From contig NZ_BMRV01000024.1 of assembly GCF_014648815.1 (NCBI RefSeq), forward strand, positions 16,626 to 80,625: a DNA stretch of 64,000 nucleotides, given 5' to 3'. Made by a program: the position numbers and the translations under genes. Within the stretch, counting starts at the first letter, position 1. Every line of letters starts with the position of its first letter. This DNA is from Streptomyces flaveolus (lineage in GTDB: Bacteria > Actinomycetota > Actinomycetes > Streptomycetales > Streptomycetaceae). Of this stretch, positions 1 through 10,756 are shown one piece after another. The notes under the pieces were generated by a model, which searched no databases, was not told the origin of the DNA, and saw only the letters and a program-made list of their open reading frames with translations.

Positions 1-1049
1 TGCCCCGGACCAGCCGCGAGGTGCGGCTCGCCCGCGTTCCCGAGGCGCTGCCCGTGCCGACCGACTTCACCGTCGTCGAGACGGCGACGCCCGCTCCGGC
101 ACCGGGCCATGTCCTGGTCCGCAACCGCCACTTCCAGGTCTTCGGAGGTCTGCGCACCCTCGTCGGGGGAGGGGCCGAGGGAACGCCGGTGCCGGGACTG
201 CGCCCCGGGGACGCCCTGTTCGGGCCGGCCGTCGGCGAGGTCGTCGTCGCGCCGCCGGACAGCTCCCTGAGCCCCGGCGACCTGGTGACGCACCTGATGG
301 GCTGGCGCGAGTACGCCCTCGTGCCCCTGGCCGGATGCGCCCCTCTCGGGCCGGCGGCCGAGCCCGTCGCCCGCCTCTCCTCCGGTTCCGCCGCCTACGG
401 GGCGCTGACCCGGCTCGCGGGCGTCCGCGAGGGGGACGTCGTCCTGGTCACCGGGGCCGCGGGCGGGGTGGGCTCGCTGGCCGGACAGATCGCCCGGCTG
501 CTCGGCGCCGCCCGGGTCATCGGCACCACGGGCTCACCGGCCAAGGCGGCGCGCCTGACGTCCGAACTCGGCTACGACGCCGTGCTGACCGGCGGCTCGT
601 GGCGCGCGGAGCAGGACACCGCACACCGTGCCTTCTCCCGGCAGCTCTCCGAGGCCGCGCCGGACGGCATCGACGTCCTGCTGGACAACGTCGGAGGTGT
701 CCAGCTCACCGCGGCCGTGACGGCGGCCCGGCAGGGCGCCCGGTTCGCGCTGGTCGGCGCGCTGTCCGGGCAGCTCGACCCCCAGAGCCCCGGAGCGACC
801 GCGCCGACGCGGATCGACACCTTCCGGCTCGTGGTCAAGGGGGTTTCCGTGCGCGGATACACCGGCGTCGACCACCCCGAGGTGGAGGCCGAATGGAACG
901 ACCGGTTCGACGGCTGGCTGCGGTCGGGCGAGATCCGGTTCCCGCTCACCCGGTTCGAGGGCATCGACCGGGCCCCGCGGGCGTTGCAGGAACTGACCGG
1001 GGGACAGACCTTCGGCACGGTCGTCGTCGACCTTCCGGGGCACGGTTGA
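1..1049 (+). CDS. MDR-family NADP-dependent oxidoreductase (CurA-like), 5' end outside window
   Basis: Medium-chain zinc-independent alcohol dehydrogenase/quinone reductase of the NADP-dependent CurA type, which reduces enones or quinones with NADPH in the cytoplasm. The Rossmann motif VLVTGAAGGVG lies about 140 codons after the in-frame GTG at 21, and the C-terminal LPGHG end is intact. Codons upstream of that GTG (SRE-VRLARVPEALP) continue the usual family N-terminus, so the true start is probably left of the window and the gene is partial here. It is followed after 32 bp by a MerR regulator on the same strand, which often controls such reductases. Family call is firm, substrate unknown. 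Confidence 0.85.
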   Translation, partial: PRTSREVRLARVPEALPVPTDFTVVETATPAPAPGHVLVRNRHFQVFGGLRTLVGGGAEGTPVPGLRPGDALFGPAVGEVVVAPPDSSLSPGDLVTHLMGWREYALVPLAGCAPLGPAAEPVARLSSGSAAYGALTRLAGVREGDVVLVTGAAGGVGSLAGQIARLLGAARVIGTTGSPAKAARLTSELGYDAVLTGGSWRAEQDTAHRAFSRQLSEAAPDGIDVLLDNVGGVQLTAAVTAARQGARFALVGALSGQLDPQSPGATAPTRIDTFRLVVKGVSVRGYTGVDHPEVEAEWNDRFDGWLRSGEIRFPLTRFEGIDRAPRALQELTGGQTFGTVVVDLPGHG

Positions 1050-1081
1050 CGGCCGCCGGTACGACGAGCGGGAGGCACACG

Positions 1082-1540
1082 ATGCGGATCGGCGACGCCG
1101 CGGCAGCCGTCGGCACGACACCGAGGGCACTGCGCTTCTACGAGCAGCGGGGACTGCTGCCGCCACCGCGCCGCACCAGGGCCGGTCAGCGCGACTACAC
1201 GCCCGAGGACCTCGCCGTGCTGCGTGTCGTCCGGTACCTCCTCGGCCTCGGCCTCACCGTCGAGGACCTGGCCGGGATCGCCGACCGCCTTCCGCTGCTC
1301 GCGGGCCGGCCGCCCCGGCCCTGCGACCCGGACGCACCCGGCGAGCCGGCCGTCGTCGGCACGGCGGTGGTGCGGCGCCGCATCGCCGCGCTCGACTCGG
1401 AGATCGAGCGTCTCACCCGGCTGCGGGACGCGCTGCGGGCCGGACTCGACCCGGCCCCGGGCTCGTTCACGAAACCGCAACGCGCTTGTCGCACGGCACC
1501 GGGAATCGGCGGTCCCGGGTCCGGGTTGGCGCAGTCATGA
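1082..1540 (+). CDS. MerR family transcriptional regulator
   Basis: 152-residue DNA-binding regulator. Residues 1-70 form the MerR winged helix with the hallmark TPRALRFYEQRGLL. A dimerisation helix follows (about residues 95-125: RRRIAALDSEIERLTRLRD). The effector tail is short with a single Cys near 85 and one near the C-terminus, so it is not an obvious metal sensor. The ATG at 1082 follows GGGAGG with normal spacing. The stop overlaps the next gene's ATG (ATGA at 1537-1540), so the regulator and the F420-type oxidoreductase are translationally coupled. It probably controls the flanking oxidoreductases (inference). Confidence 0.88.
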   Translation: MRIGDAAAAVGTTPRALRFYEQRGLLPPPRRTRAGQRDYTPEDLAVLRVVRYLLGLGLTVEDLAGIADRLPLLAGRPPRPCDPDAPGEPAVVGTAVVRRRIAALDSEIERLTRLRDALRAGLDPAPGSFTKPQRACRTAPGIGGPGSGLAQS

Positions 1541-2481
1541 CTGTGGGAGTGGCTCTCAACGCGGCGGACGCCGACAACCAGATCGACGCAAGCGTGCGAC
1601 TGGCCCGGGAGGCGGCGGCAGCCGGGCTCCGGTCGGCCTGGTTCGGCCAGACATTCGGCGCCGACTCGCCCCAGCTCGCGGCGATCGTCGGGCGCGAGGT
1701 ACCGGCTCTCCAGGTGGGAACGTCCGCGATCCCCGTCTTCGGCCGGCACCCGCTCACGGTCGCCGGCCAGGCCCTCACGGCACAGGCGGCCACGCACGGC
1801 CGGTACCACCTCGGACTCGCCCTCGGCACCAGGCTGCTCACGGAACAGGGCTTCGGCATCCCCCACGAGCGGCCCGTCCGCCGGCTGCGCGAGTTCCTCA
1901 CCGTAGTACGGCAGTTGACCGACACGGGCTCGGCCGACTTCCACGGCGAGCTGCTCAGCGCCACCACACCGGTACCCGCGCGCGTGCCGGGAGCGGAGTC
2001 CGGCGTGCCGCTGCTGGTCGCCGCGATGGGCCCCCAGGCGCTGAGGGCGAGCGGCGAACTCGCGGACGGGATCCTGCCCTACCTCGCCGGGCCCCGAGCC
2101 CTCGCCGAGCACATCGTTCCGGCCGTCACCGCGGCCGCCGCGGCAGCCGGCCGTCCCGCGCCCCGCATCGTGGCACTCGTACCCGGTGTGGTCACCGACG
2201 ACGTGACCGCCGTGCGCGAGAAGGCCGCCGAACAGCTGGCCTTCTACGAGCAGTTCCCGTCCTACGCCCGGGCCATCGAGCTGTCCGGGGTCCGTCGGGC
2301 GGTCGACGTGGCCGTGATCGGCGACGAGCGGACGGTCGCCGCCGAGGTGGGTCGCTACCGGGACGCCGGAGCGACGGAGGTGGTGTTCACGTCCACGGAG
2401 CTCGCGGGCGACACCTACCGGCGACGCACCTGGGACCTGCTCGGGTCCCTCGCCGAAACCGGCGCCCGGACCGTCGCCTAG
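1537..2481 (+). CDS. LLM-class (F420-dependent) oxidoreductase
   Basis: 314-residue luciferase-like TIM-barrel oxidoreductase of the family using F420 or FMN for hydride transfer. The GVALNAADADNQ start, the LQVGTSAIPVFGRHPL segment (about 65-80) and GRYHLGLALGT (about 88-98) are typical of actinobacterial F420-dependent members. An upstream in-frame start exists, but the ATG at 1537 is preferred because it overlaps the merR stop and begins right at the barrel. The stop codon overlaps the convergent molybdoenzyme stop by 4 nt, leaving no room for a terminator between the two units. Substrate not predictable. Confidence 0.87.
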   Translation: MTVGVALNAADADNQIDASVRLAREAAAAGLRSAWFGQTFGADSPQLAAIVGREVPALQVGTSAIPVFGRHPLTVAGQALTAQAATHGRYHLGLALGTRLLTEQGFGIPHERPVRRLREFLTVVRQLTDTGSADFHGELLSATTPVPARVPGAESGVPLLVAAMGPQALRASGELADGILPYLAGPRALAEHIVPAVTAAAAAAGRPAPRIVALVPGVVTDDVTAVREKAAEQLAFYEQFPSYARAIELSGVRRAVDVAVIGDERTVAAEVGRYRDAGATEVVFTSTELAGDTYRRRTWDLLGSLAETGARTVA

Positions 2482-4796
2482 ACCGGCGTCCGGACCGACG
2501 CCGACCGGACCGCGGCAGGTTCCAGGCGCACCACGATCCCCTTGGAGGTCGGCTGGTTGCTGATGTCGGCGACGCTGTCCAGCGGCACCAGGACGTTGGT
2601 CTCGGGGTAGTACGCGGCGGCGGAACCGCGCGCGGCCGGGTACGGGACGATCTCGAAGTCCTCGGCCCGGCGCTCGGTGCCGTCGGTCCACACGCCGACC
2701 AGGTCGACGTGCTGTCCCTCGGCCAGGCCCAGTGCGCTCAGGTCCGCCGGATTGACCAGCACCACGCGGCGGTTGCCGTGGATGCCCCGGTAGCGGTCGT
2801 TGGGCGTGTAGGGGACGGTGTTCCACTGATCGTGGGAGCGCAGCGTCTGCAACAGGAGGTGCCCCTCCGGAACGTCGGGCATCTCCCAGGCGTTGCGGGT
2901 GAACATCGCCTTGCCCGACGCGGTGGCGAAGACGCCCTCGTTCACCGGGTTCGGCAGCCGGATCCCGCCGGGGCGCAACACCCGCCGGTTGAAGTCGTGC
3001 AGTCCCGGCACGATGCGCGAGATCCGGTCACGGATCGTCCCGTAGTCCGCCTCGAACCGGCCCCAGGGGATGTCCGTCCGGTCGCCGAGGGTCCGACGGG
3101 CCAGCCGGCACAGAATGGCGACCTCGCTGAGCAGCACCTTGGAGGCCGGTTCCAGACGCCCGCGGGAGGTGTGCACCTCGCTCATCGAGTTCTCCACGGT
3201 GACGAACTGCTCACCGCCCGCCTGGATGTCACGCTCGGTACGGCCGAGCGTGGGCAGGATGAGCGCGGTCTCGCCGCAGACCGTGTGGGACCTGTTCAGC
3301 TTGGTGGAGATGTGGGCGGTCAGACGGCATCGGCGCATGGCGTCCTCGGTGACGGTGCTGTCCGGAGCCGCCCGCACGAAGTTCCCGGCCAGGGCGAGGA
3401 AGAACGTGACCCGGCCTTCGCGCATCGCCTTGATCGAGTTGACCGAGTCGAGTCCGTGAGCGCGCGGCGGGTCGAAACCGAACTCCTGCTGGAGCGCGTC
3501 CAGGAACGAGTCCGGCATCTGTTCCCAGATCCCCATGGTCCGGTCGCCCTGCACGTTGCTGTGCCCCCGCACGGGACAGGCGCCGGTACCCGCCCGGCCG
3601 AGGTTCCCGCGCAGCAGCAGGAAGTTCACGATCTCCCGGATGGTGGGGACGCCGTGCTTGTGCTGGGTGATTCCCATGGCCCAGCAGACGATGATCCGTT
3701 CGCTGCGCAGGACGTCGTCGCGGACCTTCTCGATCTTCTCGCGGCTCAGTCCCGTGGCCGCGACGATGTCCTGCCAGTCGACGGTGCGGGCGTGTTCGGC
3801 GAACTCCTGGAAGCCGCTCGTGCAGGACTGGAGGAAGTCGTGGTCCAGGACCTCGCCCGGCCGTGCGTCCTCGGCCTCCAGCAGCAGTCGGTTCAGCCCC
3901 TGGAAGAGGGCCAGGTCGCCACCGGGGCGGATGTGCAGGAACCGGTCGGCGATCTGGACACCGGAGCCGATCACCCCGCGTGCCTTCTGCGGGTTCTTGA
4001 ACCTCAGCAGCCCGGCCTCGGGCAGCGGGTTCACGGCGATGATGCGGGCTCCGTTCAGCTTGGCCTGCTCCAGCGCCGACAGTTGCCGCGGGTGATTGGT
4101 GCCCGGGTTCTGCCCGACCAGGAAGATCAGGTCGGCCTCGTGGAGATCGTCCAGGCTGACGGTGCCCTTGCCGGTGCCGAGCGTCTCGTGCAGGGCGAAG
4201 CCGCTGGACTCGTGGCACATGTTGCTGCAGTCGGGCAGGTTGTTGGTGCCGTAGGCCCTGGCGAACAGCTGGAGGACGAACGCCGCCTCGTTGCCGGCCC
4301 GGCCGGAGGTGTAGAAGACGGCTTCGTCCGGGGAGTCGAGGGACGTCAGTTCCGCGGCGAGCAGTGCGAAGGCGTCGTTCCAGCTGATCGGCTCGTAGTG
4401 ATCGGAACCGGGGCGCTTGACCACCGGTTCGGTGAGCCGTCCCTGCTGGTTCAGCCACATGTCCGAGCGCCGGCCCAGGTCGGAGACGGAGTGGCGGCGG
4501 AAGAAGTCGGGCGTGATGCGTCGCGTCGTCGCCTCGTCGTTGATGTGCTTGGCGCCGTTCTCGCAGTACTCGTTGCGGTGCCGGTGCCCGGGCGAGGGAT
4601 CCGCCCAGGCGCACCCGGGGCAGTCGGTGCCGTCCACCTGATTCATGGTCAGCAGCGTCACCCCCGTCCGGAGCGGGGAGGTCTGCTCCAGGGAGTACTC
4701 GAGCGCGTGCACGACGGCGGGCACCCCGGCCGCCCACTTCTTGGGCGGGGTCACCGTGAGGGAGTCCTCCGGCTCTTCGCTCGGCGGCTTCTTCAT
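2478..4796 (-). CDS. FdhF/YdeP family molybdopterin oxidoreductase (formate dehydrogenase alpha-like)
   Basis: 772-residue cytoplasmic molybdopterin-guanine-dinucleotide oxidoreductase of the YdeP type, linked in enterobacteria to acid resistance; its redox substrate is uncertain. Visible family traits are GTDCPGCAWADP near residue 55 in place of a full 4Fe-4S ferredoxin motif, CSNMCHESSGFAL in the cofactor domain, GQNPGTNHPRQL, and a C-terminal dinucleotide-binding domain (NRRVVLVNPADLSALGL). The ATG at 4796 follows an AGGAGAGG-type RBS, and the length matches the family (about 760). It is downstream of the SRPBCC gene by 35 bp and likely co-transcribed. A truncated moeA lies 5 kb away, so molybdenum cofactor supply must come from elsewhere. 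Confidence 0.88.
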   Translation of the reverse strand: MKKPPSEEPEDSLTVTPPKKWAAGVPAVVHALEYSLEQTSPLRTGVTLLTMNQVDGTDCPGCAWADPSPGHRHRNEYCENGAKHINDEATTRRITPDFFRRHSVSDLGRRSDMWLNQQGRLTEPVVKRPGSDHYEPISWNDAFALLAAELTSLDSPDEAVFYTSGRAGNEAAFVLQLFARAYGTNNLPDCSNMCHESSGFALHETLGTGKGTVSLDDLHEADLIFLVGQNPGTNHPRQLSALEQAKLNGARIIAVNPLPEAGLLRFKNPQKARGVIGSGVQIADRFLHIRPGGDLALFQGLNRLLLEAEDARPGEVLDHDFLQSCTSGFQEFAEHARTVDWQDIVAATGLSREKIEKVRDDVLRSERIIVCWAMGITQHKHGVPTIREIVNFLLLRGNLGRAGTGACPVRGHSNVQGDRTMGIWEQMPDSFLDALQQEFGFDPPRAHGLDSVNSIKAMREGRVTFFLALAGNFVRAAPDSTVTEDAMRRCRLTAHISTKLNRSHTVCGETALILPTLGRTERDIQAGGEQFVTVENSMSEVHTSRGRLEPASKVLLSEVAILCRLARRTLGDRTDIPWGRFEADYGTIRDRISRIVPGLHDFNRRVLRPGGIRLPNPVNEGVFATASGKAMFTRNAWEMPDVPEGHLLLQTLRSHDQWNTVPYTPNDRYRGIHGNRRVVLVNPADLSALGLAEGQHVDLVGVWTDGTERRAEDFEIVPYPAARGSAAAYYPETNVLVPLDSVADISNQPTSKGIVVRLEPAAVRSASVRTPV

Positions 4797-4831
4797 GGGT
4801 GCGCCTCTCCTCTTCTCCTGCCGCTGGGCGA

Positions 4832-5350
4832 TCAGCCGACGGGCCAGTTGGGCACCCGGCTCCTGGGCGGTTCCGGTTCCAGGGGACGGACGTGACCGTT
4901 GCGGATGACTCCGCGCCAGGCCCCGCACTCCTCCCCGAGTCCTTCGATGAACTCCTTGAAGTTCCCGAGCTCGTGCCGCACGACGCGGTCGGTCACCCCG
5001 GGGAGACGGGCCGGCAGACCCGTGAGACCGCGCGGCGCGAACTCCAGCCGCACGGTGACCGTCGCCCCGCCCGCCGCGGTGGGCCGGAAGGACACCCGGC
5101 CCCGGTGCGAGGGGCCCCGCCCGAGACTCCGCCAGGTCAGGTGGGAGTCGGGCACCTGTTCCAGGATCTCGGCCGCGAACTCGCGACGCACGGGCCCGGA
5201 CCCGATGACCCACACGAGCACGGCGGGCCGGACCTGGTCGACCCGCCGCACCCATGACATGAACCGCGGAAAGGTCTTGAACTGGGTCCACTGGTTGTAC
5301 GCGGTACGCACCGGTACCGAGACCTCGATCGTTTCCTCGACGCTGTGCAT
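4832..5350 (-). CDS. SRPBCC family (polyketide cyclase/dehydrase-like) protein
   Basis: 172-residue START/SRPBCC-fold protein. The N-terminus (SVEETIEVSVPVRTAYNQWT then FPRFMSWV) is the classic first strand and helix of the coenzyme-Q-binding/cyclase subfamily, and the GRVSFRPTAAGGATVTVRLEF stretch is the antiparallel sheet. A hydrophobic cavity for a small ligand is expected but the ligand is unknown. It has no signal peptide. First gene of a two-gene minus-strand unit with the FdhF/YdeP oxidoreductase, 35 bp apart. A direct role in molybdoenzyme function is not established. Confidence 0.8.
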   Translation of the reverse strand: MHSVEETIEVSVPVRTAYNQWTQFKTFPRFMSWVRRVDQVRPAVLVWVIGSGPVRREFAAEILEQVPDSHLTWRSLGRGPSHRGRVSFRPTAAGGATVTVRLEFAPRGLTGLPARLPGVTDRVVRHELGNFKEFIEGLGEECGAWRGVIRNGHVRPLEPEPPRSRVPNWPVG

Positions 5351-5458
5351 GGCCCACCTGCTCCGGACGCTGTCTCCCGGTCGCGGGGGAAGGCGGGAGG
5401 CCGATCCGCACGCCTGCCCGCCGTTCTGCCCGCTGTTCGTGTCCGACTGCCGCCGTCC

Positions 5459-5536
5459 TCAGGACTGTGGCCGCTTCCCGTGGTTGGCGGCGTGATTGCG
5501 GCGCGCCTTCTTCTTCCGACGTCGCTTCGAAGACAT
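5459..5536 (-). CDS. 50S ribosomal protein bL37-like micro-protein (25 aa)
   Basis: 25-residue, extremely basic peptide that starts MSSKRRRKKKARR and ends NHGKRPQS. The basic N-terminus plus the NHGKRP tail is the pattern of the actinobacterial bL37 proteins, small subunits first seen in mycobacterial ribosome structures. The ATG at 5536 follows GGAGGAGGGTGAC, a strong RBS with correct spacing. Alternative starts upstream would add about 60 residues of unlikely composition. It stands alone between the SRPBCC gene and the divergent GreA-like gene. Automated callers often miss genes this short. Family assignment rests on motif resemblance only. Confidence 0.68.
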   Translation of the reverse strand: MSSKRRRKKKARRNHAANHGKRPQS

Positions 5537-5623
5537 GTCACCCTCCTCCCCGTGCAGGTGGGGAGCGTTGCGAGCGCTGACCACCCCCACCGTTCCACAT
5601 GGCACCGAGCGACGCGACTCGAG

Positions 5624-5652
5624 GCGATTTCGGGCACGAACCCGACTAAAAT
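5624..5652 (+). promoter_or_regulatory. Candidate promoter for the GreA/GreB-like gene
   Basis: TAAAAT at 5647-5652 is a good -10 hexamer, about 48 bp upstream of the ATG at 5701 and in an otherwise GC-rich stretch. The -35 position (GCGATT at 5624-5629, 17-bp spacer) is poor, so the sigma factor is uncertain. Confidence 0.35.
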
Positions 5653-5700
5653 GTCCCGCAGACCGTGCCCCGGCTGCCTCCTGTACGCAGAGGAGCAGGA

Positions 5701-6216
5701 ATGCCCAGCGAACCCGCACCCATCAGCGCCGACGCCCGAGCCGCCCTGGAACAAGAACGCGCCGACCTGCAGGCCGAACGCGGGAGAGTCGCGGCGACGC
5801 TGCGGGACTCCGACACGGAGGTGGGCGACCGCGCCGACGCGGCCGACGAGCTGCAACGCGCCGACGCGCTAGAGCGGCTGGACTCCCGCATCGCGGACAT
5901 CACCACCCGCCTCACCCGGGCGGAGACCGCGGGCCCGCCCCCGACCGACGTGGTGGGCGTGGGCAGCTCGGTCACCGTGCGGTACGGCGACGGCACGGAG
6001 GAGACCCTCGAGATCGGCGAGCGCGCCGAGGCGTCGGACCAGGAACTGGTCACGGCCGACAGCCCCCTCGGGCGCGCCCTCCTCGGCCGCCGCCCCGGGG
6101 ACACGGTCACCTACGACGCGCCGGGAGGGCGCACGACCGCCGCCGTCGTGTCCCTGGGCGGGGCGGCAGCCGGTCGGACACCACCGGCGGACGGTCGACA
6201 GGAAGGACCCCCGTGA
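5701..6216 (+). CDS. GreA/GreB family transcription elongation factor-like protein
   Basis: 171-residue protein. The N-terminal half (about residues 9-75) is a charged coiled coil (ERADLQAERGRVAATL...LQRADALERLDSRIADIT). The C-terminal half is the FKBP-like Gre domain: VTVRYGDGTEETLEIG, SPLGRALLGRRPGDTVTYDAPGG. GreA/GreB relatives insert the coiled-coil tip into the RNA polymerase secondary channel. Whether this divergent actinobacterial form stimulates transcript cleavage is not known. The ATG at 5701 follows GAGGAGCAGGA. The TGA overlaps the next GTG by 4 nt, so it is coupled to the YeaO-type DUF488 gene. Confidence 0.83.
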   Translation: MPSEPAPISADARAALEQERADLQAERGRVAATLRDSDTEVGDRADAADELQRADALERLDSRIADITTRLTRAETAGPPPTDVVGVGSSVTVRYGDGTEETLEIGERAEASDQELVTADSPLGRALLGRRPGDTVTYDAPGGRTTAAVVSLGGAAAGRTPPADGRQEGPP

Positions 6217-6584
6217 CCGGAGAGATCACCTGTCGCAGGGTGTACGAGGAGCCGTCGCCGCAGGACGGCAAGCGGGTGCTGGTGGACCGCCTGTGGCCGC
6301 GCGGGGTGAGCAAGGAGGCGGCACACCTGGACACGTGGCTGAAGGACGTCGCGCCCTCGACCGATCTGCGCCGCTGGTACCAGCACGACCCCCAACGGTT
6401 CGCCGAATTCCGCCGGCGCTATCTCGCCGAGCTGGACGACCCGGAGCACGAGCAGGCCGTCCGGGAACTGCGCGACCTGGCGGCCCGCGGCAGGGTCACG
6501 CTGCTGACGGCCACCAAGGACGCGGACCACAGCGAGGCCGCCGTGCTGGCCGAATGGCTGAACGACGGCAGGACCTCACCATGA
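6213..6584 (+). CDS. DUF488 family protein, YeaO type
   Basis: 123-residue cytoplasmic protein of the YeaO branch of DUF488. The signature is VYEEPSPQDGKRVLVDRLWPRG near the N-terminus, then a W..DVAPSTDLRRWY segment. The GTG at 6213 lies inside the preceding stop (GTGA), so translation is coupled to the Gre-like factor. The biochemical function of the family is unknown. A second DUF488 protein of a different branch is encoded head-on 4 bp downstream. Confidence 0.85.
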   Translation: MTGEITCRRVYEEPSPQDGKRVLVDRLWPRGVSKEAAHLDTWLKDVAPSTDLRRWYQHDPQRFAEFRRRYLAELDDPEHEQAVRELRDLAARGRVTLLTATKDADHSEAAVLAEWLNDGRTSP

Positions 6585-6588
6585 GGCC

Positions 6589-7121
6589 TCACGCGTCGTC
6601 CTCGCCCGGCGGGTAGGTCAGGCGTCCGTCCCGGACGCGCGCGTGAGGGTTCAGGGCGGCGGGCTTCGTCGTCGTGGCCGACATGATGTGCGCGACCTCC
6701 ACGCCGGCGACGATCAGGGCATCGGTGATCAGCCTGCGATGGCAGCGCCAGGGCACCGCCTCGCTGCACATGATCGCCGGCCGTCCCTGGGCGGCGAGGC
6801 CGACCAACTCGTCCAGCCCTTCCTTGAATTCGTCGCTCGCCATGTGGTCGGCGTAGTCCCGGAACGCCTTGACCCGCCATGCGCCGTTCTCGCTCGGCAC
6901 GCCCTTGGGGGTGTGCCGTCGACCGCCCAGCTGGGGTATCCGCCGGTAGGCGATGTCGGGAGGGAGCGCGTCGACGATCGCGGACCGGTTCCACTGCGGG
7001 TACTTCCGTGACGAGGGGAAGGAGCGCACGTCCACGAGGTCGGTCACCTCGTTGTTCCGCAGTATCGTCAGCATCTCGTCGAAGTCGCGGGTCGAATGCC
7101 CCACCGTGCAGACACGGTTCG

Positions 7122-7125
<4 letters not shown>
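6589..7125 (-). CDS. DUF488 domain-containing protein (Cys/His-containing branch)
   Basis: 178-residue protein of the larger DUF488 branch: VCTVGHSTRDFDEML at the N-terminus, LVDVRSFPSSRKYPQWN around 30-45, YRRIPQLGGRR, and the conserved CSEAVPWRCHRRLI near 140, which carries two Cys and one His and may be a metal or nucleotide site. Function unknown. Its ATG overlaps the end of the Clp ATPase gene by 4 nt (7122-7125), so it is the second gene of that operon, suggesting a protein-quality or stress context. Confidence 0.86.
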
Positions 7126-9626
<2,501 letters not shown>

Positions 9627-9767
9627 GACAGCTCCTGGTGCAGTGACAGGGGTCCTTCAACCGAAGCGCGTCGCCGGGGGCCCCGCAACCCGGAGCGGAC
9701 GCCTGGAGCGGGCCCCTGGAGCGGCCTCCCGCGGCGCGGGCCGAGTTGGCACCGCGGGGAACGGTCG
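9627..9767. other. Clp leader / junction region
   Basis: This 141-bp stretch carries the Clp gene's leader (AGGAGC about 8 nt before its ATG on the minus strand) and runs directly into the middle of a moeA reading frame. I see no clean promoter hexamers and no gene. The junction is where the 5' part of moeA would have been expected. Confidence 0.4.
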
Positions 9768-10694
9768 GGTACACCCGTCAGGTGTTGTTTCGCCGGCGCC
9801 GCCGCCGTACTGCGCGCGGAGCACGCGGAGGCCCACGACGGCGTCCTGCGGCACCGCTTCGCAGGACCCGGCGTCCCACCCGCCGGCCGCGACATCCGGC
9901 CTCGCGGCCAGGAGTGCCGGGCCGGTGAGACCCTGCTTCCCGCCGGCACCACCGTGACCCCGGCGGTGCTGGGCCTGGCCGCCGCGGCCGGCTGCGACCA
10001 CCTGTCGGTGCACCGCCCTCCGAGCGCCGAACTCCTCGTGCTGGGCGACGAGTTGCCGGCACACGGCGTCCCCAGGGGCGGACGGGTCCGTGACGCCCTC
10101 GGCCCCATGGTGCCGCCCTGGCTGGACTTCTGCGGCGCCCGGACCGTCAGGGTCCGCATGATCGGGGACGAATTCGGTCTGCTCCGGGAGGCCGTCCGCC
10201 GCTCACCCGCCGACGTCGTGGTCACCACCGGCAGCACCGCCGCCGGCCCGGTCGACTTCCTCCACGACGTCCTGAGCCGCGAGGGCGCCCTGCTGACGGT
10301 CGACTCCGTGGCCGTGCGACCGGGGCACCCGATGCTGCTCGCCGAGCTGCCGCCCGCCGCCGACGGCCGCGCCCGCCGGCTCGTGGGGCTCCCCGGCAAT
10401 CCGCTCGCCGCCGCGGCCGGAGCGGTGACCCTGCTCCACCCGCTGCTGCGGCGCCTCGGCGGACACGCCGAACCGGAGCCCCTCCACCTGACTGTCGCGA
10501 CCGGTCTGACAGGTCATCCGCGCGACACGCGTCTGCTGCCGGTGCTGCACACGGGCGAGGGAGCGGTGCCGCTCCCGTTCGACGGTCCGGCCATGCTGCG
10601 CGGACTGGCGCTCGCCGACGGCCTCGCGGTCGTCCCGCCCGGCGGTGCCCCGGCCGGCGCCCGCGTGAGGTTCCTGAGACTTCCGGGACGGTGA
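9768..10694 (+). pseudogene. moeA: 5'-truncated moeA (molybdopterin molybdenumtransferase)
   Basis: The reading frame resembles MoeA, which inserts molybdate into adenylated molybdopterin. It begins only inside domain II (GTPV...AGAAAVLRAEH) and continues through RPRGQECRAGETLLPAG, the MoCF domain (VVVTTGSTAAGPVDFLHDVL, LVGLPGNPLAAAAGA) and domain IV. The first 100-odd residues of a normal roughly 400-residue MoeA, including the start, are absent. No ATG and no RBS-backed GTG precedes the homologous part, although the frame is otherwise uninterrupted over about 305 codons. It is probably a deletion remnant. Less likely, a short MoeA-C-like protein starts at an internal GTG. Confidence 0.7.
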
Positions 10695-10756
10695 AGGCCG
10701 GCCGGACCCGGGTGGCGACGCGCGAACCTGGAAAGAGCAAGGAGTACGTGCCAGAC

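Noticed and set aside
1224..4895. Very long open frame on the plus strand (about 1200 codons)
   Set aside because: It is antisense to the LLM and FdhF/YdeP genes, low in recognisable domains and explained by GC-rich codon bias producing open shadow frames.
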